Below, piece by piece: positions 25,102-36,300 of a DNA stretch of 64,000 bases. The DNA lies in the NCBI RefSeq assembly GCF_963583255.1, contig NC_084803.1, positions 900,373 through 964,372 on the forward strand, read 5' to 3'. Each line of letters begins with the position of its first letter. The first letter of the stretch is position 1. This stretch comes from Pyrus communis (lineage: Eukaryota > Streptophyta > Magnoliopsida > Rosales > Rosaceae). The position numbers were made by a program, and so were the translations under genes. The notes beneath the pieces were generated by a model that was not told the origin of the DNA, did not search any database, and worked only from the letters and a program-made list of their open reading frames with translations.

Positions 25102-25173
25102 TCCGTTGCCGGGACTTGAACCCGGGTCTTTCGGGTGAGAGCCGAATATCCTGACCAACTAGACTACAACGGA
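25102..25173 (-). tRNA. trnE-CUC: tRNA-Glu (CTC)
   Basis: The reverse strand gives a complete 72-nt cloverleaf. The acceptor TCCGTTG pairs with CAACGGA. The D-arm is TAGTCTAGTTGGTCA, the anticodon stem TTCGG/CCGAA with loop CTCTCAC (anticodon CTC), and the T-arm contains GGTTCAAGTCC. CCA is not encoded, as expected for a nuclear gene. The sequence appears identical to the tRNA at 33122-33193, and nearby sequence (GCCCATATGAAA on the 3' side) is also shared. Confidence 0.95.
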
Positions 25174-25365
25174 TTGTTGATGTGTGTTGCACGCATAAAT
25201 TATAAATAGTTCAGTAATCAGTAGGAGTCCTCATGGATCAAATCTTTGAATTTTTGAAGTGTATCTTTGTTACACTTGTATGCTTAAAATGCCTATAGGA
25301 AAAACTGAGGGCTGATTTACACCATGGTTTGCTAATACAAACATTGCACGTAGGTTGTATTTTGT

Positions 25366-25550
25366 GGAAAAGGATCCTCGCCAAATACTTTTCCTAGGAA
25401 TCCCGTGATCTCATATGTTCATCGTATATTATGCGGTCAGTTTTCGTTAAGTATTATTCATACTTAATTTTAAATTTTAAATTTTGAAATGATTTCTGAC
25501 CGCACGATCACAGAATCCTTAGGAAAAGATTCAGTGAGGATCCTTTCACG
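25366..25550. mobile_element. MITE, 185 bp, with 8-bp target duplication
   Basis: The inverted ends share AAAGGATCCTC(G/A)C, with a second matching block TTTTCCTA(G/A)G further in. The element is flanked by TATTTTGT at 25358-25365 and 25551-25558. An 8-bp duplication is typical of hAT-type transposition. There are no open frames, so mobility would have depended on another element. Confidence 0.75.
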
Positions 25551-26828
25551 TATTTTGTTACCTTTCGACTTCAAATAGGCTGCAATTTTCAATGCAGACG
25601 GTTCTAGCTAGTCAAGCTCCCGTGCTCAAGTTTTTTTTCTTCAAAAGATGGGATTATAAATATGAAGTCAACACTCGCTTAATGTGTTTTCGTATTTAGT
25701 CATACTTCACATAGTCATGTTGGGTCAATACCCGATTACAATGCATTTGTGAATTAGAGGCCAATAATGACCTAGAAGGGGGCAATAACTTACACAAAAT
25801 CATTCATGCCATTCAAATCGCTTCCGTTATACAAACGACAGAAGACATAAAATGTATACAACGAGTGATACATGAAAGTTTATCTCGTAATAGAGGGTGG
25901 TATTGGTAGCTTGTGTATGGCCCGAGCGAATTATGAAATGCATGCAATGACAATGGAAGTGAGAACGACATGTCATGCAATTGAATACAGTGAATAGTTT
26001 GTTCCTTTATTGATAGTCTGTTCGTTTTTCATGACCCGATTAAATGTGTTGTCGACCTTCATTTGATATTTGTTATACATCCATCGTGCATGCCCATCCT
26101 CAGTAAAATTCACCTTCATTTTAACCACCTAAACTTTTCACTTTTCCACTTTTTTTTTCACTTGGTCACGTACTCTGCAACCTTTCTATTATCATCTCTG
26201 TTCTTGTTCTTATTACTCAGTGGTGATGTCTCAGTCTGATGCAGTTGTGGGATCCACAACAACTACACAGTTTTCAATGTGCCAGTCCTATTATTGTTTA
26301 CAACCGTTTTAATCACGAGAAATTTTCTCTTGCAAACAAGATCTCATTAGCGTTAAAGTCACACATGTACATTAGTTGTTTGTTGCATGGGATGAATTAT
26401 AGACTAGAGCATTTTACCGGACAATAACTTACATAAAATATGTTTCCTTACGATGAATTCGTTTGATATAAAGTCGCAAAAAATTTAAGAAATAAAGTAT
26501 AATAATAAAAATTGAAGGAAAAGGTCAGTGTCGGTTCACATCGAATGCTCTTTGGACCGGTCAGGGACCACGTGATGGTCAACACTTTCTCGACTAAAAT
26601 CCGACGTGCAATGCCCAAAGAATCTTGATTAGCGTAGGGGTCCGACGCTTCCGTGGGTCCCGACGCCTCTGCAACTCTTTTTCCGATAAAGACGCCTATG
26701 CCCTGGAGGGAGACGTCGTATCTTAACGGCTACTTTCCCCTGTCTTCAGAGCTCGCCACGTGGCCCATCCCGATTGAGAATTTGTCACTTGGCGGGAATT
26801 AGAATAATTGAACAAAAGAAACAAATGA

Positions 26829-26968
26829 GTTTTAACGAAACACTTTCGGTACTGTTTATTTTTAACGAAAAATCACATTTTTACATTTTTCTGGTACTAT
26901 GTAGTACAACTTTATTTGTTATTTTTCATTAAAACTAAAACTTTTTTGAACTTTTCGTTAGTTTTCTT
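26829..26968. mobile_element. AT-rich MITE relative of the 32.79 kb insertion
   Basis: It shares with 32788-32942 the ordered blocks TTTAACGAAA, TCGGTACTGTTTA, AAAAATCACATTTTTA, TGGTACTAT, TTAAAACT and TTAGTTTTCTTA. It is more decayed than that copy. It resembles a repeat I associate with apple and pear genomes (from memory). Confidence 0.6.
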
Positions 26969-27449
26969 AAGAAATAAACCTTAACCTACACCAAACCACT
27001 AAAATGAAATTGAACGATGATGTTCTGCTTAAATATTTGAAGTGGTCATTAAAAACTAACTTAGATTTCGCCACCGTAGCATATCCGTTGTAGTCAAATT
27101 CTCCCCTTACGCAGTAATATTTGTTTGCCAGAAATAACTGTCTCAAAACATACGAGAAAACAAAGACGTTAAAGTGATACCGTCTCAAATAAACCATGCG
27201 ACGCAAGGTTAAGCACTTAGCGATGCATAATAGTTACGAACACTGTCGCCTTAACATTCTTTAACGTCCATGATTCAAGAGAACTTAGTTTAAGTCTTTC
27301 GGCGCTGTCAGGTGCAAGTTATGAAATTGAGCAAAAGCAGGAAAAAGGAGGAATAAAGGGCAAACCAATAAGTACATACAACTGCAGAAATGAAGACGAT
27401 GATGATTGAGGATAGTGATTTTGTTAAAATTAAAAAATTAAATTAAAAA

Positions 27450-30400
27450 TTAGACCGGTGAAGGCAGAGAGGTGGGATCAGCTGAGGACGGAATATCCTG
27501 TGCGACCCTGCAACCTTCAAGCATGAACACAATGTCGGCAATCAGCGGCCGATCAAGCGGATCAGGAGCCGTGCAAAGAAGCCCCACTTTCACTCCGAGC
27601 AAGAACTCTTCCCAATCCGACGATTCGGGGTCAATTTCGAGCAGCCCGGGCTCGAGCAGCTCGGAAACTTGACCACTCTGCAGCTGCTTCTTCACCCACT
27701 TGACAATGTCTTCGTCTTGTGTAAACATCACCGGCTTCCTCCCGGTTAAAATCTCCAACAATATAATCCCGAAACTATACACGTCGGCTTCTTTCGTCGC
27801 TTGCCCCGTCAATGCAGCTTCAGGGGACACGTAGCCTAAGGACCCGATCGGCGTAGTAGACGATGAAGCTTCTGCTGGTGTGGCTATGGTTAGCCGGTCT
27901 AGTCCGAATTCGGACAAATGCGCTTCGAAATCAGCATCGAAAAGAACGTTTTGAGGCTTTACGTCGCCGTGTACGATTGACATGGAGTGGAGGAATGCTA
28001 ATCCGCGGGCAATGCCGAGCGCAATGAGGTGCCGCATTGGCCAATTTAGTACGTGCCCGTCTTGGTGAGATGCCTCTTGGAGAAGAGTGCCTAAGTTTCC
28101 ATTTGGCATGTAATCGTACACGAGGAGCCTCACGTCGGGAGGACCTGCGTAGTAGCCTCGGAGGACTGTTAGGTTTCGATGCTTCACCTTGCCGAGAGCT
28201 TCAGCTTCTTTGCGAAAACCACCTTCATCGAGGAATCCATCGGGAAGACGCCGAATTGAGAGCACCATTCCATCTTGGAATGTAGCCTTGAATACAGGTC
28301 CATATCTTCCCCTGCTTAGCACATTTTCCTCATCAAATTGTCTTGTTGCTTCTAATGCCTCCGCATACGTGATCTTGCTGGTGAACATTACCAGTTTTGG
28401 CCCTCCATTTTCTCCACTTCCCCGGCTCCTGTCTCCTGAGCTTCCTCGTGGGCTTGTTCGCTTCTTTTGGGGCCCCGTTACCATTTCTCTAAGCTTTTTC
28501 CGCCATCGCAAGAGGCTGTAAACGTAGCCACAACAACACAATGCCAGAAGCAAAGCTCCTGCCACAGCCACCCCAATTAATAATATCAACCTATTCCTTT
28601 TTCTCCTTCTCACAACTGCACATTCTCTACTCAACGGCTTCCCACATAAATCTCTGTTCATTGCAAACACAGAAGGATCGTTGAACTGGGAACCCAGCGG
28701 CTTTGGAATCTCTCCAGAAAGGTTGTTGTTTGACAAATTCAGGCATTTCAAGTGAGGGACGAGGAGCGAAAGATTATCTGGGATGGTGCCGCTCAGCCTG
28801 TTAGAGGAAAGATCTAACACTGTGAGGTTCAATAACTTAGGCAATGAGTTTGGTATTTGACCCGAAAGTTGATTGCCATCCAACAACAGAGAAGTCAGGG
28901 AGGAGCAGTTGGAAATCTCCTCTGGGATTTCACCTGTCAACTTATTGTGACCTACATTGAGCTCTTTCAAATTGGAGAGGAGAGAGATATCGGCTGGAAT
29001 TTTGCCTCCTAATTGATTAGAACGAAGCTCGAGCACTCGAAGATTCAAACCATCTCCAAGCTCTTGTGGGATTGTGCCCGAAATGCGATTTCCAGACAAT
29101 GATAGAACAAGTAATGAGTTGAGAAATCCATAAGTGGTGGGAATAACACCAGTAAAGGCATTGGAAGACATGTTTAGATAGATCAAACTAATCAAGCTAC
29201 TAAAACCTTGAGGGACATCTCCAGATAAGTGATTTTCCTGCAGAGCAACCACTTGTAAATTTGGCAACCCGAAAATCTGAACCGGCAACTCCCCGGAAAG
29301 CTTCTGCTTACTCAAATCCAGTGTTTCAAGCTTCATCAAACCACCAATGCTCGCAGGAACACTCCCCGAAAACCCGCAATTGCTCAAAATCAAAACCTGC
29401 AAGCTCTTCAAATCTCCAACATTAATAAGCTCACCAGAAAATCTGTTGTTACTCAGATTCAAACTGGTCAAGTTGCTTAGCTGCATCATGAGCTCATCTG
29501 GAACTTTCCCGGTCAGATTATTGTTGCTCAAATTCAAGGATTCGAGCTGCGAAAGCGCTCCTAAACTTGCCGGAATGTCGCCGGAGAATAAATTCCTACC
29601 CAAAGACAACACCTTCAAGCTACTCATTCCTCCCAAAAACAAAGGAACTTGACCCAAAAATCTGTTTCCTTCAACATCAAGGACCTGTAACAAACTACAT
29701 TTCACAATCTCACTGGGAAGTTCACCAGTCAGCGAGTTATTTGCCACCCGAAACTCCTCCAACCGGAGAAGATTGCCAATCTCCGCCGGCAGTTGACCCG
29801 ATAACATGTTTCCAGAAAGATCTAGAACTCTCATAATTGTTGTCACGTTTGTCAACCAAGAAGGGAACGGTCCACTTATCCGATTGGATTTTAAGTCCAG
29901 AACCCCCAATACACTCGAACATTTTGAGATATCTGGCGGCTCAGCAATGCTCGTGAGCGCATTGAATCCGAGCTCCACGATCCTCATCGACGAGTCGTTG
30001 TTAGCAGTATTGCACAACAACGACGTGGGGACAGACCCTGACAGCTCGTTCCGTGACAGCGACACCACCTGAAGCTTCGGCATCGCTCCGATCGTCGTCG
30101 GAACCAGACCTCTCAGCGAGTTGTCGTCGGCGCTCAAATGTACGAGCGAGGAGCAGTTGGAAATTGCTGAGGGCAGAGTGCCATACAGCTGGTTCGAGTC
30201 AAACCACAGATATTCAAGATTCTTGAGACCTCCGATGGTTGCCGGAACCACGCCGGAGAACCGATTGAACGAGAGGTTGACGAGCTGGAGGCTTGAGTCG
30301 GGGGAGAAATTCGCCGGAATCTCCCCGGCGAATGTGTTCGATGAAAGGTCGAGGAACCGAAGGCTCACCGGAATGTCGCCGGAGATTTTTCCGGAGAGGA

Positions 30401-30872
30401 AGTTGTGAGCGACGTTGAGGATTTGGAGGTTGGTGAGGTTGAAAATCGCCGGCGGGAGAGTCCCGGAGAGGGAGTTCCCGTGCAAGTAAAGAACTCGTAA
30501 CAAAGCGCATTGGGAGAGAGAGGAAGGTATAGAGCCGTTGAGGTTGTTGCTGTGGAGGCTGAGCTTGCGGAGGTCGCGTAGGTCGACGAGGTGGTCAGTA
30601 ATTCGGCCGCCGAGGTGGAGACGAGGCAGGCGGAGCTCCTGAACTCGGTTATCGTCACAGCCAACGCCACGCCAGTCGCACGGGGCTGACGGCGTGGATG
30701 CATCCCAGCCGTCCAGCGCGCCAAGCGGGTCGTAGAGGTTGCGCTTAAACGCCATTAACGCTTGGATCTCCGGTAATGATGCTTGCCGTTGAGCGGGAGT
30801 CAAAGCGGCGGCGAAGCAAATAGGAACAGCAAATGCTACGATGAGGAGGAAGTAGAAAGTAGCCGTTGCCAT
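27450..30872 (-). CDS. LRR receptor-like kinase, MUSTACHES/MUL-like (copy 2)
   Basis: This is the inverted partner of the 19673-23110 gene, oriented tail to tail with it. It is a single exon of 1140 residues. The ATG at 30872 gives MATATFYFLL, matching copy 1 (MATATYFFLF). The frame stays open 82 codons upstream but without an ATG. Signal peptide, N-cap CDWRGVGC, LRR array, transmembrane segment (LLIGVAVAGALLLALCCCGY) and kinase domain follow the same order. The VAIK Lys position is Arg874 (LSIRRL), and the DFG position is EFG with Glu988, as in copy 1. HGDVKPQN is kept. The substitutions are shared, so the Glu probably predates this duplication. Both copies keep complete frames, suggesting selection at the protein level, perhaps as a signalling pseudokinase. 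Confidence 0.93.
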   Translation of the reverse strand: MATATFYFLLIVAFAVPICFAAALTPAQRQASLPEIQALMAFKRNLYDPLGALDGWDASTPSAPCDWRGVGCDDNRVQELRLPRLHLGGRITDHLVDLRDLRKLSLHSNNLNGSIPSSLSQCALLRVLYLHGNSLSGTLPPAIFNLTNLQILNVAHNFLSGKISGDIPVSLRFLDLSSNTFAGEIPANFSPDSSLQLVNLSFNRFSGVVPATIGGLKNLEYLWFDSNQLYGTLPSAISNCSSLVHLSADDNSLRGLVPTTIGAMPKLQVVSLSRNELSGSVPTSLLCNTANNDSSMRIVELGFNALTSIAEPPDISKCSSVLGVLDLKSNRISGPFPSWLTNVTTIMRVLDLSGNMLSGQLPAEIGNLLRLEEFRVANNSLTGELPSEIVKCSLLQVLDVEGNRFLGQVPLFLGGMSSLKVLSLGRNLFSGDIPASLGALSQLESLNLSNNNLTGKVPDELMMQLSNLTSLNLSNNRFSGELINVGDLKSLQVLILSNCGFSGSVPASIGGLMKLETLDLSKQKLSGELPVQIFGLPNLQVVALQENHLSGDVPQGFSSLISLIYLNMSSNAFTGVIPTTYGFLNSLLVLSLSGNRISGTIPQELGDGLNLRVLELRSNQLGGKIPADISLLSNLKELNVGHNKLTGEIPEEISNCSSLTSLLLDGNQLSGQIPNSLPKLLNLTVLDLSSNRLSGTIPDNLSLLVPHLKCLNLSNNNLSGEIPKPLGSQFNDPSVFAMNRDLCGKPLSRECAVVRRRKRNRLILLIGVAVAGALLLALCCCGYVYSLLRWRKKLREMVTGPQKKRTSPRGSSGDRSRGSGENGGPKLVMFTSKITYAEALEATRQFDEENVLSRGRYGPVFKATFQDGMVLSIRRLPDGFLDEGGFRKEAEALGKVKHRNLTVLRGYYAGPPDVRLLVYDYMPNGNLGTLLQEASHQDGHVLNWPMRHLIALGIARGLAFLHSMSIVHGDVKPQNVLFDADFEAHLSEFGLDRLTIATPAEASSSTTPIGSLGYVSPEAALTGQATKEADVYSFGIILLEILTGRKPVMFTQDEDIVKWVKKQLQSGQVSELLEPGLLEIDPESSDWEEFLLGVKVGLLCTAPDPLDRPLIADIVFMLEGCRVAQDIPSSADPTSLPSPV

Positions 30873-33121
30873 GAGTAGTGCTGGGTATGCGGTGAGGTCA
30901 GAGAGAGTAGTGGAACGCAGAATGTGCTGGGTATACAATTTCAACTTTATGTTAATTGTTGGGTGTTTTTGGTGGCAGTGGGAGGAGTGCTGGGTTTGTG
31001 GAGGGGTGGGAGGAGCGTGTGAAGAAACGGAAGGGAAAGGGGTTTTGAGAGAAACGACGCCATATGCTGCGCTTGGAGGGCAACTAATTTGTGCGTCTGC
31101 GTTTGTGTTCCCTACCACTATCGCTCTGGATTTTTTATTTTTTGTTTTTCCCGTTTCCCCAAAAGCTATAATCTAAAAGAAGCCTTTTTTTTATTGACCA
31201 AAAAATATTAAACCTTTTTAATTTGTGAAAGTGACCGCAGAAAGTCTCTTTCCGGCGAGGTTCTTATATACGGCCGCCGTGGGCCGGCACTGTCTCACAT
31301 AAACGGAGCCCCTGCAAGGCCGGGTAATACCCAAATATGAGACGACTGGGTAATTCGCGCCGGACGTGCCACGTAGTCAGCAAACAGGCATTAGAATTCC
31401 TCAAAAAATTTATATGATGGTATCGTCACGTATTGTTATTTATTTACTTGTCTTGCAACTCATAATCTATTTTTGTTATTGACATAAGTTTCTTAGTTTT
31501 ACTATCATAGAGCTACGGAGTATTAATAAATTATTCTTCTCATGTGTTTGTTTGAGAAAATTTATGAAATTTTTTGTACTTTTCATAAAACTTAAAACGC
31601 TTGTAACTATATTGCAGAATTAAAAACGTTCTTCTGTCGTATAATCACTTATCGTAGGAGCACTTGCTTTATCATAAAGTACTAGTTTTAAAATTTCAAC
31701 ATGTTTCTATTAAAATACTTATAATAAAAACACATATGCATATGACATTTAATTCCCTCCATCTATTTTCCCTAATAACTAATTATTTAATCCAATAATA
31801 ATATCGTTCTACTCAAAAACACTTATGAATTAAGTGATCTCTAGAAAAGTAGTCTTAAGATGAGAGAATTATTAATGCATGCATAAAAGTGAGTGATGTG
31901 TAACTTGAGAAATATGAATGAGACTCTCTTAACAGTATAACTTTTCATGAACTCACTGTAATCTCATGTTTTTAACATAATATTTTATAATGTTGGTATA
32001 AAAATTATCAATAAACTGTAAAATGACAAATAGTTCATAAAAGTTATATTTTGAAAGAATATATTTAACATTTCTCGTTATACTTAAAAGCGAGAGATGT
32101 GTGCCTTATTACATGTATTTATTTATCGATGTCGCTCACAGATATTATAACTGACAAGATAAGAGTGTAGCGGGACAATGTGATCAATCACATTGAAATT
32201 TTTAACACGTCATGATATCACATTACACATTTTTTTAGGGAATAACTCACTTTTCATTGGTCTTTCTGTTTTTCTGTTTCTGCGCTTTTTCTTAATTCTA
32301 ATGGGCCATGGCCCATGATGGGCCCCTGAATCACGAACTTCTCTGAGTTTTTGTCAATGTGGAGTTTGATAATTTCACCCCAAGAGACACGTTGACTGGT
32401 TTCCTGGGAAAACGATTTTTAATTTATTTTATTGTCCAAGTGGACATGGAATCCCGCCAATTATATAACGGCCTAAGGATAACGTTTCTGTTATGAATTT
32501 CTTTATTCACGTCACCAGAGAAACGGACAAAGTAAGTATTTTTCCTACTTCGTAGCCTTTGCATTTTTTTTCTTCTTCAGCTTATTCCGTGACCGTGACC
32601 TATTTATTTTAGTTAAGATTATTGAATAAATTTTCATATATTAAACTAATATTATATTATTCACATAATCAGACAAAAAATACGTCACGGCTATGAATAT
32701 GGAATAAGCTTTAACTAGTATTGCATTAGTTACAATCGCGCTTTCATGTCATCCGTATTCGAATCTTTCTTCCATACAATATAATTTAAAGAACTTTAAC
32801 GAAAAACTCTCGGTACTGTTTACTTTGACAAAAAATCACATTTTTATACTGAAAAGTCAATCATGGTACTATTCACTTTATCATTTATTTTTTCCTTATC
32901 GTTAAAACTCAAAGTTCTCAAATCATTTTCATTAGTTTTTCTTATAATTTAACATAGAAGATTACCTGTATTTTAAGAAGAAGAAAAAAAATGTTGATGT
33001 TTGAAGTTGGGCCTATATCCACAACAATTTTTTGGGCTACAAAAATGAGAGCAGCGTCTCAATGAGCCTTTAACTGAAGCCCATATGAAAATAAAAACAA
33101 CAAAAAGTGTATAAATAAAAT
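30873..33121. other. Intergenic region, receptor-kinase 2 promoter to unit A
   Basis: From 30873 to about 31130 is the C-rich leader of the minus-strand receptor kinase. The rest is AT-rich with no supported gene. Similarity to the start of the second segmental unit begins near 32660. A MITE at 32788-32942 interrupts it. Confidence 0.55.
32788..32942. mobile_element. MITE inserted in unit A only (8-bp TATAATTT target duplication)
   Basis: It is flanked by TATAATTT at 32780-32787 and 32943-32950. Unit B has one uninterrupted site at the same place (ACAATTTGACATAGAAG near 42597). The 155-bp element therefore inserted in A after the duplication, or was lost precisely from B. The duplication length fits hAT-type elements. 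The end motifs (AACTTTAACGAAAA and, reversed, AAAACTAATGAAAA) are weak inverted repeats. Confidence 0.8.
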
Positions 33122-33193
33122 TCCGTTGCCGGGACTTGAACCCGGGTCTTTCGGGTGAGAGCCGAATATCCTGACCAACTAGACTACAACGGA
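33122..33193 (-). tRNA. trnE-CUC: tRNA-Glu (CTC), unit A
   Basis: A complete 72-nt cloverleaf on the reverse strand, apparently identical to the gene at 25102-25173: acceptor TCCGTTG/CAACGGA, anticodon loop CTCTCAC and T-loop GGTTCAAGTCC. It lies about 120 bp before the ARC6 start codon, on the opposite strand, so a Pol III unit overlaps the ARC6 promoter. The matching locus in unit B is broken. Confidence 0.95.
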
Positions 33194-33315
33194 TTCGTTG
33201 TTTACGAAGTGTTAATTTCCACATGTTGACTTGAAGCCAACAGAAAACAAAGAAAACATAGATAAGAGTCTCCCAGAAATGACAGAGGGTTTAAGCAGAC
33301 GCGTCAAACTGTCCA

Positions 33316-36300
33316 ATGGAGACCCTCAAACACTTCGGCATCGGCTTCTCCACTCCCCGCCTCCACCCTTTCCGCCACCACCAAAAACCTCAACAGTCCC
33401 ATCCCACCACCTGCTTCGCCAGCAAATGGGCCGAGCGCCTCCTCGCCGACTTCCAATTCCTCGGCGACTCATCCTCAGAACACCATTCCCTCTCCTCCGC
33501 CACCGCCACTCTCGCTCCTTCCCACCTGCCTCCCGCAATTTCTTCCCCCGAGCGCCACGTGTCCATCCCCATCCACTTCTACCAGGTGCTGGGCGCCCAG
33601 CAGCATTTCCTCGGGGACGGTATAAGGAGGGCGTACGAGGCTAGGACTTCCAAGCCGCCTCAGTACGGCTTCACCCAGGAGGCGCTGTTCAGCCGGAGGC
33701 AGATTCTTCTAGCCGCCTGCGAAACCCTAGCCGACCCCGCCTTCAGAAGAGAGAACAATCAGGGCCTTGCCGAAGACGAAGATGGAACCATCATCACTCA
33801 AGTTCCTTGGGATAAGGTAATTGTGTGGTTTCACTTCATTGTGTTCTGTTTGGTTGCTGAGAAGAAATTAAGAAAACGTGGTATTGAATTCTGATTCTAG
33901 TTAGTTTTATCTACATTACTACGATTTCCAAGTGAAAATTGAGAGAAAATAAAGGAAAATTTGGAGTTAAAATTAAATTTTTTCATTGGCTTTTTTCCGC
34001 GTTACTGCGTTGGATTAGTAAACAAACAGAGAGCGGCTGTATTTTATCGTGTTAAGCTATTTGTAGGTTCCTGGAGTTCTGTGCGTGCTGCAAGAAGCTG
34101 GGAAGACTGAGCTGGTTCTTCAAATTGGGGAGAGTTTGCTAAGAGAGAGGCTGCCCAAGTCGTTCAAGCAAGATGTCGTTTTGGTCATGGCACTTGCTTA
34201 CGTTGACATGTCGAGGGATGCAATGGAATTGTCCCCGCCTGATTTTATTCGGGGTTGTGAAGTGCTTGAGAGGGCTTTGAAACTCTTGCAGGTAATGGAG
34301 TCCTCATAAGCAATATCTTGTTTGTTTCAGTTGTATTAAATATTTTGATGCGTAAGACTGATCTTCAACATGCAGGAGGAAGGTGCGAGTAGCCTTGCAC
34401 CTGATCTTCAATCGCAAATTGACGAGACACTGGAAGAGATCACCCCACGTCGCATTTTGGAACTTCTAGCTTTACCCCTTGGGGATGAGTACCGATCGAG
34501 AAGGGAAGAGGGCCTCCATGGTGTGCGCAACATACTGTGGTCTGTTGGAGGTGGGGGAGCAGTTGCAATTGCTGGAGGTTTCACTCGTGAAAATTTCATG
34601 AACGAGGCCTTCTTACATATGACTGCAACGGAGCAGGTAGCTATTCCTGTGAATTCCTTCCCATGCCCCTACTGTGTGCTGTCCGCGCAATTGTCTAATC
34701 TCTTTGTTGGTTTGTTCTTTTTTTCTTCTAAAGGTTGATTTATTTGTCGCAACCCCAAGTAATATCCCAGCGGAAAGCTTCGAAGTTTATGGAGTGGCAC
34801 TTGCGCTTGTTGCTCAAGCCTTTGTTGGTAAGAAGCCTCATCACATTCAAGATGCTGATAACCTATTGCAGAAACTTCAGCAATCCAAAGTAACAGCTGT
34901 AGGACATTCTGTCGAAACCTATAGTGAGGTAGACTTTGCTTTGGAGAGGGGTCTCTGTTCACTTCTTATCGGGGATCTTGATGAGTGTCGCTCATGGTTG
35001 GGCCTAGACAATGATAATTCACCATATAGAAATCCATCTGTTGTAGAATTTGTCTTGGAGAACTCAAGGGCTGAAGATGAAAATGATCTTCCTGGACTTT
35101 GTAAGCTGTTGGAGACGTGGTTGATGGAGGTGGTACTCCCCAGATTTAGAGACACAAAAGATATAGAGTTCAGACTTGGAGATTACTATGACGATCCTAT
35201 AGTCTTGAGATGCTTAGAGAGGCAGGACGGAACTAATGGTTCGCCCTTAGCTGGAGCTGCTGCCATAGTGAATATTGGAGCTGAGGCTACTGCAGTTCTT
35301 GGTAATTTCAAGGCGAGTGCAATTCAGGCATTGCAGAAGGTGTTTCCTCCAGATCACAGGGATGAGATTCTTACACCTCAAGAAGATAACAAAATGAATT
35401 ATCCATTTCTTCCTGTGGAAAATGGAGAGCCTCTGGAAGAATCTGATAGAGATGAATCTGTCCATGTAGGTGAGGTTTCTGGAAGAAATGCTTCTATTGG
35501 AATATGCGAAGAAGAATTGATGACTGACAAAATCAAAGAAGCAACTGTTAAGATTATGTGTGCTGGTATAGTAATTGGACTGACGTTGATTGGATTGAGG
35601 TATTTACCCTCAAGGAGGAGCTCATCCAACCTGCATAAAGAACTTAGCTCAGCGACTGCATCTGATGTCACAAGTGCAGGTATGATTTTAACCGTGCATT
35701 AGAGTATTAATAAAATGATTAACAAAGCCTTATTTTCGTCAAGTTATGAAACATGAAAATACTTATGATATCTTGGCATTTTCCACTTCAATGTGCTTGA
35801 TGACATGTTATTTCACTCAACCAGAAAAGTCAGTGGTAGTATTTCGCTAGCTATTTGTCAAAGTGCTATGATGAATCTTTCAATAGCCAGTAGTACTGGG
35901 ATATTTCTTCCTTCGAGTCGGTCCATTTCACTTCTTAAGCTTGCCGCTTTGCTCTTGATGCAAGGGGATGAAAATTAATTCATATAACCATACCAGGGCT
36001 ACCAGGAGATGAAAAATCTGCGGGAAATACCCAAAATGGATGCAAGAATAGCTGAAGGTCTTGTTCGCAAATGGCAGAACATAAAATCTCAGGCTTTCGG
36101 ACCTAATCATTCTCTGGAAAAATTATCTGAGGTAGGGAATTCTTTAGTTGTTGTGGTTGAATAAAGATGTCATTGAGCTAGTCACCAGTTTTGATGCATA
36201 TCCTGACGTTGTTAAAACTGCCAGGTTTTGGATGGTGAGATGTTGAAGATATGGACAGATCGTGCAACCGAGATTGCACAGCTTAATTGGTCCTATGAAT

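Larger units (their letters stand above)
25174..27449. other. Spacer of the receptor-kinase inverted duplication, right part
   Basis: No gene seen. It contains the 185-bp MITE and an AT-rich repeat at 26829-26968. GC-richer sequence at 26560-26780 includes CCACGTGA and CCACGTGGCC motifs. Its 26700-26760 section mirrors 23885-23950, the 3' flank of the other receptor-kinase copy. Confidence 0.6.

Noticed and set aside
30873..31118. 82-residue N-terminal extension of receptor kinase 2
   Set aside because: The frame is open but has no ATG; the first ATG at 30872 gives a signal peptide that matches copy 1.
33231..33644. 137-residue frame overlapping ARC6 exon 1
   Set aside because: Arg/Pro-rich translation of the shifted ARC6 frame; ARC6 in the other frame has clear homology.
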